The notes beneath the pieces are model-generated. The model worked only from the letters and a program-made list of their open reading frames with translations, was not told the origin of the DNA and searched no databases. 36,753 nucleotides of DNA from Devosia insulae DS-56 (GTDB lineage: Bacteria > Pseudomonadota > Alphaproteobacteria > Rhizobiales > Devosiaceae), in the NCBI RefSeq assembly GCF_000970465.2, contig NZ_LAJE02000272.1:1-36753 (forward strand), written 5' to 3'. Position numbers and translations under genes: made by a program. Shown here piece after piece: positions 16,068-22,427 of this stretch. The first letter of the stretch is position 1; each line of letters begins with the position of its first letter.

Positions 16068-16299
16068 GTTACGCACCAACAAGTGGTCAATGTTCAGATA
16101 ATGCTTTATTCTTTCTTGGAGATGGGAAGGTAACACCGGTCTGTATTGTTGACATTGCGGATGAAGCACGGCTGACTTGCGAACAGCAAAAGGTGCGGGG
16201 GTGGCCAGGATGAGTCCCGGATACGAGCGTGTTGCATCTGGAAAGCAGCGCGAGTGCCCTTCCAGCAGGGCCGGACGTCACTCAGCGGACAGAGCCATC

Positions 16300-17082
16300 A
16301 TGCGGTGCCTTAGCCCCCTCGCCGTCTGCGCTCTCTGCGGCCTCCCGGCCGCCGCTTTGGCTCAAAACGCCGACGAGATGGCCAAGCAGTTGTCCAATCC
16401 GGCGGCACCGGTGACCTCGATCCCGTTCGTGTTCGATTTCGACCACGGTGCTGGGCCCGACGGCGATGGCCTGAGCTACACCCTCAAGGCTCAGCCGGTG
16501 ATCCCCTTCCAGCTCAACGCCGATTTCAACGTCATCTCCCGCACCATCGCGCCGCTGGTGTTCCAGACCGATATCTATCCCGATGACGTATTCGGCCTCG
16601 GCGACGTCACCCAGAGCTTCTTCATCACCCCGGCCAAGCCCGGCCAGCTGGTCTGGGGCATCGGCCCGGCTTTCCTCCTCCCCACCGCCACCGACGATCG
16701 ACTCGGCACCGGCAAGTTCGGCGTCGGCCCGACTGGCCTGCTGCTCTACGGCATGGGCAAGGTGAGCATCGGCGTGTTGGCGACACAGATCTGGTCGGTT
16801 GCCGGTGACCCGGACCGCGCCGATGTCAGCCTCCTACAGCTGCAGCCGTTCATCAACTATGCCCTCGGCGACGGCCAGACGCTCTCGGCCAACCTCGAGA
16901 GCAGCTACGACTGGATCGGCGAGCAATGGACCGTGCCGCTGAACCTCAGCTATTCCAAGGTGTTCGAGGCCGGCGGCCAGACCCTGAAGTGGCAGATCGG
17001 CGCCCGCGCCTACCTGGCGGCGCCCGAGGGTGGTCCCGATTGGGGTTTGCGCAGCGGCCTGACCTTCGTCGTGCCACCCTGA
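16300..17082 (+). CDS. Neuromedin-U/transporter-like outer membrane protein
   Basis: A 260-residue exported protein. A signal peptide (cleavage near ALAQ, residue 22) is followed by NADEMAKQLSNPAAPVTSIP, the typical opening of the bacterial proteins annotated as neuromedin U or 'transporter'. Further family blocks are LLPTATDDRLGTGKFGVGPT, ESSYDWIGEQW and GGPDWGLRSGLTFV. The body alternates polar and non-polar residues, as a beta-barrel would. The name reflects annotation history, not a hormone function; an outer membrane channel is the reasonable guess. ATG 16300 is preferred to 16177 because it begins the signal peptide, although its ribosome-binding site is weak. Confidence 0.8.
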   Translation: MRCLSPLAVCALCGLPAAALAQNADEMAKQLSNPAAPVTSIPFVFDFDHGAGPDGDGLSYTLKAQPVIPFQLNADFNVISRTIAPLVFQTDIYPDDVFGLGDVTQSFFITPAKPGQLVWGIGPAFLLPTATDDRLGTGKFGVGPTGLLLYGMGKVSIGVLATQIWSVAGDPDRADVSLLQLQPFINYALGDGQTLSANLESSYDWIGEQWTVPLNLSYSKVFEAGGQTLKWQIGARAYLAAPEGGPDWGLRSGLTFVVPP

Positions 17083-17593
17083 TCGGGATCATCTTCCAAT
17101 GGTGTTGAGGCATGGAGGCTCACCCCTCACCCGTCTCGGCCTTCGGCCGATCCACCCTCTCCCCGACGGGGAGAGGAACAGTGGGTGATCGCGGCACTCT
17201 CCGTTTTCTTCTCCCCGTCGGGTCGCGGGACGAGGGCGTAGCCCTCGCCCGGAGGTGGCGCGTAGCGCCGGATGAGGGGTGAGCCACTGAGGTCCGGCGA
17301 ACGCACGGCTACCTGCGATGCAAACATCGACCTGTAATCGAGTTTTCCGAAACAATTAATTCCGCAGCAACACTCCGCCTAGTTTCAGGTTGAGCGCCGC
17401 CATCCCGCTGCGGATAGTTCGTTCCGGCGCATCTGCGCCTGCTTCACACCTATTGCCGAACCGGTGCCTCGCACCGGACGCCCCTGCCCTGCCGCCGGAG
17501 CTCACGGGCCGACGCTCCCGGTATCACGGCATTTTGCCGTCGGCGATCGCCGACGCGACTGAGGCCGCGCGCCGCGGCGACGAGGAGTGAACC
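17083..17593. other. Intergenic region with a mosaic repeat
   Basis: The first half is a palindromic repeat element (17117-17285). The second half (17286-17593) shows no convincing gene: the + frame at 17390-17590 is Arg/Pro-rich and lacks a ribosome-binding site. GAGGAG at the very end belongs to the HAD phosphatase gene. Confidence 0.5.
17117..17285. repeat. Mosaic palindromic repeat (RIME-like), copy B
   Basis: The ends are a perfect inverted pair, GGCTCACCCCTCA (17117-17129) and TGAGGGGTGAGCC (17273-17285). Inside lie smaller palindromes such as CTCGGCCTTCGGCCGA and CTCTCCCCGACGGGGAGAG. The plan (terminal CCCCTCA boxes with inner CTCCCC/GGGGAG hairpins) is shared with the elements at 19570 and 28817, and resembles rhizobial intergenic mosaic elements (RIME). 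It follows the outer membrane protein gene and may act as its terminator. Confidence 0.65.
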
Positions 17594-18589
17594 ATGCCTG
17601 CCCGGCCCGACCGCTCGACCTTTCGCACCATGCTGGCCGTCTGCGCCATCGCCCTGGTGATCGCTTTCATCTCGTCAACCCTGGTGCTGGCCAAGTCCCC
17701 CGCCCTGCCATCGTGGAACGACACCGCGACGACCACCGCGATCGAGGACTTCGTCACCCGCATCACCACCGAGGGCGGCCCGGACTTCGTGCCGGTCGTC
17801 GACCGCATCGCCGTGTTCGACATGGACGGCACGCTGATCGTCGAAAAGCCGATGCCTGCCGCGCTCGCCCCGATCGTCGACGGCATCAAGGCAGCGGTGG
17901 CGAAAGACCCCTCGATCGCCGAGCGCTCGACCATTGCAGCCTTCCTAAAGGGCGACAGGCAGGCGCTCGCTGCCGCCGGCGAGGCCGGCATGGTCGAGCT
18001 CATCAGCACCGCCATCGCCGGCCGGACGCTCGACGAGGCAGCGGCGGATCTCGGCAATGAGCTGCGCAGCGCCGATGGCAAGCTCGCCGGCGTCAAACCC
18101 TACCAGCCGATGCTCGAGCTGATCGACTATCTCGAGGCCAACGGCTTTACGGTCTGGATCTGCAGCGGCAGCCCCCTGCTGTTCACCCGCAGCTTCTCGG
18201 AACAAGCCTTCGGCATTCCGGTCGAACGCGTCATGGGCACCACCCTGGTGACCAAATTCACTGAGCGCGACGGCAGGAGCCAACTGGTGGTCGGCGACAG
18301 CATCGACCACATCAACGACAAGGAGGGTAAGCCCCCCACCATCAACCAGGCGATCGGCAAGCGGCCGCTGCTGGTTGGCGGCAATGTGCTGAGCGGCGGC
18401 GACATCGCCATGATGCGCTATTCGCGGGATCGCGACGGCCCCAGCCTGCAGCTCCTGATCAACCACGACGATGCGGCGCGCGAGTTCGCCTATGCCGAAC
18501 CCGACAATTTCTCGCTCGGCGCTGCCGAGAAATACGGTTTCCACGTCGTCTCCATGAAGGACGACTGGGCCACGGTGTTCGCGCCCTGA
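17594..18589 (+). CDS. HAD-family phosphatase, exported or membrane-anchored
   Basis: A 331-residue HAD hydrolase. An N-terminal hydrophobic segment (about 13-33) would export or anchor it. Motif I is FDMDGTL with nucleophile Asp76 and Asp78. Motif II is the Ser191 of WICSGSP. The last motif reads GNVLSGGD (263-270), where the paralogue at 25142-26122 has GNSDGD. One of the acidic metal-site residues is therefore missing or shifted. The C-terminal block YGFHVVSMKDDWATVF is shared with that paralogue. The start has GAGGAG upstream. It is followed 33 bases later by an FGE-like gene. The substrate is unknown. Confidence 0.85.
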   Translation: MPARPDRSTFRTMLAVCAIALVIAFISSTLVLAKSPALPSWNDTATTTAIEDFVTRITTEGGPDFVPVVDRIAVFDMDGTLIVEKPMPAALAPIVDGIKAAVAKDPSIAERSTIAAFLKGDRQALAAAGEAGMVELISTAIAGRTLDEAAADLGNELRSADGKLAGVKPYQPMLELIDYLEANGFTVWICSGSPLLFTRSFSEQAFGIPVERVMGTTLVTKFTERDGRSQLVVGDSIDHINDKEGKPPTINQAIGKRPLLVGGNVLSGGDIAMMRYSRDRDGPSLQLLINHDDAAREFAYAEPDNFSLGAAEKYGFHVVSMKDDWATVFAP

Positions 18590-18622
18590 GGCGCGCCGAT
18601 ATCTGGATCAGAGGAGATTTCG

Positions 18623-19519
18623 ATGCTGCTCGATATGTTCCGCCCTGCCCCCGAGCTGCCGATCAACCCGGTGCCGACAGACATGCGCTTCGTCGCCGGC
18701 GGCAGCTTCAGCATGGGTGCTGACAACTTCTATCCAGAAGAAGCGCCGCGGCGAGCGGTGTCGGTCGGCGATTTCTGGATCGACACCACGCCGGTGACCA
18801 ATATCGACTTCGAAGCCTTCGTCGACGCCACCGGCTACGAAACCACCGCCGAGCGCAGCCGGCGTGGCTCGCTGGTGTTCGAGGCGCCGGGACCGGAGAT
18901 CGATTTGCGGCAATGGGGCACCTGGTGGCGGCAGGTGCCGGAGGCCGACTGGCGGCATCCGCACGGCGCCGGCAGCGACCTCGAAGGCCGCCTGGAGCAC
19001 CCGGTGGTGCACGTCTCGTATGAAGACGCGCTGGCCTACGCCACGTGGTGCCAGAAGGCGCTGCCGACCGAGGCCGAATGGGAGGTCGCGGCGCGCGGCG
19101 GCCTCGAGGGCACCGACTATGCCTGGGGGAACGAGCTGACGCCGCGTGGCCGCCAGATGGCCAATGTCTGGCAGGGCGCCTTCCCCTACGAGAACCTGGT
19201 CGAGGACGGCTATCCCGGCACCTCGCCGGTGCGCAGCTTCCCGCCCAATGGCTACGGCCTCTACGACATGATCGGCAATGTCTGGGAATGGACGGCCGAC
19301 CCCTGGCTGGAGGCGAGCGACAGCAGCGAGCCGATGGATTGCTGCGCCCCGCTCAACCCACGGCTCGGCGCCGCGCCTGCCATCCGCCGCGTGCTGAAGG
19401 GCGGATCGCACCTGTGCGCCCGCAACCTCAACCACCGCTACCGCCCGGCACCGCGGCAACCGGAACTGGCCAACCACACCACAAACGATATTGGCTTCAG
19501 GTGTGTGTATCGGGTGTGA
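18623..19519 (+). CDS. FGE/SUMF1-family protein lacking one active-site cysteine
   Basis: A 298-residue protein of the formylglycine-generating-enzyme sulfatase fold, without a signal peptide. Family blocks are FVAGGSFSMGADNFYPEEAP (23-42), LPTEAEWEVAARGG (147-160), NGYGLYDMIGNVWEWT (209-224) and the end GFRCVYRV. True FGEs use a copper-binding Cys pair (human Cys336 and Cys341) in GGSxxC-x4-C. Here the block is KGGSHLCARNLNHRYR: Cys265 is present but position 270 is Asn. It does keep the DCCAP motif (239-243) seen in mycobacterial FGEs. Canonical oxidation of a sulfatase cysteine is therefore doubtful. A helper or regulatory role like that of SUMF2, or another C-H oxidation, is possible. AGAGGAG precedes the ATG. 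Confidence 0.85.
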   Translation: MLLDMFRPAPELPINPVPTDMRFVAGGSFSMGADNFYPEEAPRRAVSVGDFWIDTTPVTNIDFEAFVDATGYETTAERSRRGSLVFEAPGPEIDLRQWGTWWRQVPEADWRHPHGAGSDLEGRLEHPVVHVSYEDALAYATWCQKALPTEAEWEVAARGGLEGTDYAWGNELTPRGRQMANVWQGAFPYENLVEDGYPGTSPVRSFPPNGYGLYDMIGNVWEWTADPWLEASDSSEPMDCCAPLNPRLGAAPAIRRVLKGGSHLCARNLNHRYRPAPRQPELANHTTNDIGFRCVYRV

Positions 19520-19569
19520 GGGCCCGACCGACTGATACTGCTGGCACCGCTGCCCGATGTGATCGCCGT

Positions 19570-19716
19570 CTCCCCTTGTGGGAGAAGGTGGCCGAAGGCC
19601 GGATGAGGGGTCCCGCGGCCGTTTGGGTGCGCGATGGGAGCGAAGCGACGAGCGACGAAGTACGCGGAGAGATACCCCTCATCCGCCCCTTCGGGCACCT
19701 TCTCCCACAAGGGGAG
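19570..19716. repeat. Mosaic palindromic repeat (RIME-like), copy C
   Basis: The two ends (19570-19611 and 19674-19716) are nearly perfect inverted copies of about 42 bases, each with the CTCCCCTTGTGGGAGAAGG hairpin and the GGATGAGGGGT box. About 60 bases of unique sequence lie between. The element fills the gap between two convergent FGE-like genes, so it can terminate both. Confidence 0.75.
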
Positions 19717-19765
19717 AAGGCACTCCGCCTTGCGTCCGGTGGCCCGGAAGGACCGCCGCCCTCCC

Positions 19766-20728
19766 TCAACCAGGAGTGGCACGCACAATCAACCGAAACC
19801 CCAGATGCGAGATCGAGGTGTCCACCGGCTGCGCCATGCGCGCGGCGGGGCGGTAGCGCCGGCAATAGTTCAGTGCGCAGAGGTGCGAGCCGCCTTTGGT
19901 CACCTTGCGCGGAATCCGTACCCCCGGCTGGCGCACATCGAAGCTGGCTTCGCGCGAAGCGCCGGTCGGGTTGATGGCGAGGTGCGCGTCGCGGTGCGCG
20001 GCGTACCAGTCGGCGGTCCACTGCCAGACATTGCCGGCCATGTCGTAGAGCCCAAAACCGTTGGGCGGAAAGCTCTCGACCGGCGCGGTGCCTTCAAAGC
20101 CGTCATCAGCGCTGTTGAGATAGGGGAAATCCCCCTGCCAGGTATTGGCCATGTGCTGCCCGCCAGGGGTCAGCTCGTCGCCCCAGGCATACTCGGCCTT
20201 TTCGAGCCCGCCGCGCGCCGCGAACTCCCACTCCGCCTCGGTGGGCAGCTGCTTGCCGACCCAGCCGGCATACGCCTCGACGTCCTCGAGCGCCACGTGC
20301 ACCACCGGATGCTCGCCGAGCTCGGCGATGCCGGTCTGTGGCCCGCCCGGGTGTCGCCAGTCGGCGCCGCGCACATAGCTCCACCAATTGTAATGGTTGC
20401 GCATGTCGACCGGCCCGAGCGGCCGGCTGAACACCGTCGAGGATGGCCGCAGCAGCTCCGGTAAGGCGCCCGGATAGTCCTCGGGATTGGCCGGCCGCTC
20501 GGCCAGCGTCACGTAGCCGGTGGCGGCGACGAAGGCCGCGAACTCGGCATTGGTGACGGTGTGGCGATCCATCCAGAAGCCGTTGACCCTGGCGCGATGC
20601 GCCGGCGCCTCCTCCGGGTAATGCGCGTCCGATCCCATGCTGAACGTGCCGCCAGGGATCCAGACCATCGCCTCATCCGGCGCCGGATTGGCATTGGCGG
20701 CACGCTCTCTGGTGTCGAAAAAACTCAT
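19766..20728 (-). CDS. Formylglycine-generating enzyme (FGE), intact active-site cysteines
   Basis: A protein of about 320 residues that should oxidise the active-site cysteine of type I sulfatases to formylglycine, with oxygen and copper, in the cytoplasm. Blocks are MVWIPGGTFSMGSDAHYPEE, ADWRHPGGP, LPTEAEWEFAARGGLEKAEY and NGFGLYDMAGNVWQWTADWY. The active-site block is GGSHLCALNYCRRYRPAAR, with Cys284 and Cys289 (counting from ATG 20728) at the human Cys336/Cys341 positions. It lacks the CCAP motif present in the paralogue at 18623. ATG 20728 is preferred to GTG 20737 because GAGG is well spaced only for it. It is the last gene of the sulfatase cluster, just after the DUF202 gene. Confidence 0.88.
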   Translation of the reverse strand: MSFFDTRERAANANPAPDEAMVWIPGGTFSMGSDAHYPEEAPAHRARVNGFWMDRHTVTNAEFAAFVAATGYVTLAERPANPEDYPGALPELLRPSSTVFSRPLGPVDMRNHYNWWSYVRGADWRHPGGPQTGIAELGEHPVVHVALEDVEAYAGWVGKQLPTEAEWEFAARGGLEKAEYAWGDELTPGGQHMANTWQGDFPYLNSADDGFEGTAPVESFPPNGFGLYDMAGNVWQWTADWYAAHRDAHLAINPTGASREASFDVRQPGVRIPRKVTKGGSHLCALNYCRRYRPAARMAQPVDTSISHLGFRLIVRATPG

Positions 20729-20738
20729 GTCGCTCACC

Positions 20739-21392
20739 TCAGAAGAACGGGCCGATGTGGAAGATCATGCTGGTGGCGGCAAACACGCCGATCGCCAGCA
20801 GCACGAAGGCGGTGACCAGCGTAAACGACACCGGGAACCGGCTCTGCGCGTGGATCAGCCCTTCGGCATGCATGTCCTCGCGCTCATGGCGCAGCCCGAG
20901 CATGAACTGGATGTGGTAGATGATGCCGATCACCAGCATGACGATGCCGAGCCCGACCAGGGTGATGCCGAAATTGCTGGCGGCGTGCTCGCCGACATTG
21001 ATCACCTTCGATTCCCTGAGGCCCCGGATCAGCTGGAAGATGGTGAAGCCGAAGCTGATCAGCGACAGCGCCGTGCGGATCACGCTCATCAGGGTGCGCT
21101 CGGCGCTCATCCTGGTGCGCTGGAACGACATGCCGGTCCGCCGCATCGACATCTCGGTGCGCTCGGTGGACAGGTCGGTGCGATGGGCCGACAGGTCCGT
21201 CCGATACTCCGACAGCGAGGTGCGGTGCTCGGAGAGCCCGGTGCGATGATTGCTGAGGCCGGTGCGGTAGTGCGAATACTCAGTCGAGGCTTGCTCGGGA
21301 TTACTCCGGTCGACCTCGGGGAGCGGCGGCACCGCAGCCTCGGCAAGGCGCGGCGGCCGAACCGGATCGGTTGTTTGCAGAAGCTTGTCCAT
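20739..21392 (-). CDS. DUF202 membrane protein with ten seven-residue repeats
   Basis: A protein of about 217 residues. After a Pro-rich start, a 7-residue unit (two variable residues, then RT-x-L/M-S) repeats ten times over 70 residues: HYRTGLS, NHRTGLS, EHRTSLS, EYRTDLS, AHRTDLS, TERTEMS, MRRTGMS, FQRTRMS, AERTLMS and VIRTALS. The last two units are the standard opening of the DUF202 domain (ERTxxxxxRTALxLIxFGF). Three membrane segments follow (about 103-120, 138-158 and 185-212). The repeat should form a long basic helix on the cytoplasmic side. The function of DUF202 is unknown. ATG 21392 is chosen over GTG 21404 because GAGG lies six bases ahead of it. Confidence 0.82.
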   Translation of the reverse strand: MDKLLQTTDPVRPPRLAEAAVPPLPEVDRSNPEQASTEYSHYRTGLSNHRTGLSEHRTSLSEYRTDLSAHRTDLSTERTEMSMRRTGMSFQRTRMSAERTLMSVIRTALSLISFGFTIFQLIRGLRESKVINVGEHAASNFGITLVGLGIVMLVIGIIYHIQFMLGLRHEREDMHAEGLIHAQSRFPVSFTLVTAFVLLAIGVFAATSMIFHIGPFF

Positions 21393-21528
21393 CGGAATCC
21401 TCACTGCGGCGCCAGCGGCGCGTCCGAAATGGCGCCGCCCGGCGGATCGGCTGCCGAGCGGCTCAAGTGAGGCCCGCCGAGTATCGCGGGACGCTGTTCC
21501 GTTTTGATGAAGCCGATCGGCCGCAGTC

Positions 21529-22416
21529 TTATCTAATTGGCGGCGAATGCGGCTTAACCGGCGGCTTGTGCGGCGCTTCCGGCATCAGGTGCATCCACTT
21601 GAGATAGGGGGCGGAAAGCACCACCCCGACCAGCAGATGCCAGATCACTACCGCCGCCACCGGCGCAACATGCTCGGTGTTGACCGCCGCCACCGCGATG
21701 GCGACGCCGGGGTGGCGCGATGCCGTCGCCAGCGCCAGCACCACCTGGTCATGCGGGTTGGGGCCACCCAGGACATGGCCTACGGCGAGGCCGACCAGGG
21801 CGAACAGCACCAGGATCACCAGCGTGCCGTTGCCCACCATCGACCACACCAGACCCCACTCCATCACCAGCACCGGCAGGATGCTGACCACCAGCAGGCC
21901 CATGCCGAGCAGCGAGGCCGGCCGCATGATGCGGCTGGCGAGCGAGGGAAACAGATCATGCAGGATCATGCCCACGATCAACGGCAGGGTAACCGTCAGC
22001 GCCAGCATCATGGCGATGCGCGGAATATCGGCATCGATGTGCTCGATCGCCTCGATCGACCAGATGCCCAACGGCACCGTGATGATCGAAAGGATCGCCG
22101 TGGTCACCAGCAGCGACACCACGTAAGGCGCGGTGCCGCCACCCTTGGTCTGCGTACTGGGGAGGAACGGCGGCACCGGCGACAGCGACAGCGCAACGAT
22201 GGCGAGCTCGATTGCCGGGTGGAGCTGGAACAGCACCACCAGCAGCAGCGCGAACACCGGCATGACGATGTTCATCGATAACAGCGAGCGCAGCAGCAGG
22301 CCGGGGCGGCGGATCAGGTAGGCCGCGTCGTTGAGACTCGCCCCCAGCCCGAGCCCGAAGACGATCAGCGCGATACTGAGGTTGATGGCGATTGGCAGCA
22401 GGCTGGCGATACTCAT
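21529..22416 (-). CDS. BASS-family (bile acid:sodium symporter-like) transporter
   Basis: An inner-membrane carrier of about 295 residues with nine or ten membrane helices and a Pro-rich tail. Family features are LSPVPPFLPSTQTKGGG in the first half and ATASRHPGVAIAVAAVN in the second, close to the crossover helices that bind sodium. Members import bile acids, pyruvate, pantoate and, in animals (SLC10A6), sulfated steroids. In this operon it sits directly after a sulfatase gene whose product stays in the cytoplasm, so import of a sulfated organic anion is a reasonable inference. ATG 22416 has GGGAGG upstream; TTG 22431 is less likely. Confidence 0.85.
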   Translation of the reverse strand: MSIASLLPIAINLSIALIVFGLGLGASLNDAAYLIRRPGLLLRSLLSMNIVMPVFALLLVVLFQLHPAIELAIVALSLSPVPPFLPSTQTKGGGTAPYVVSLLVTTAILSIITVPLGIWSIEAIEHIDADIPRIAMMLALTVTLPLIVGMILHDLFPSLASRIMRPASLLGMGLLVVSILPVLVMEWGLVWSMVGNGTLVILVLFALVGLAVGHVLGGPNPHDQVVLALATASRHPGVAIAVAAVNTEHVAPVAAVVIWHLLVGVVLSAPYLKWMHLMPEAPHKPPVKPHSPPIR

Positions 22417-22427
22417 GATGGCCTCCC

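Larger units (their letters stand above)
15209..16299. other. Long intergenic region without a supported gene
   Basis: About 1.1 kb between divergent genes. Open frames exist but have skewed composition and no ribosome-binding site. Two stretches (about 15480-15680 and 16000-16180) are AT-richer than the rest. They hold the inverted repeats at 15617-15648 and 16051-16067. A TTGACA box at 16149-16154 is a possible -35 element for the outer membrane protein gene, but no good -10 follows it. Confidence 0.5.

Noticed and set aside
17390-17590. Open frame of 66 codons before the exported HAD gene
   Set aside because: No ribosome-binding site of its own and Arg/Pro-rich; the region is better read as leader DNA.
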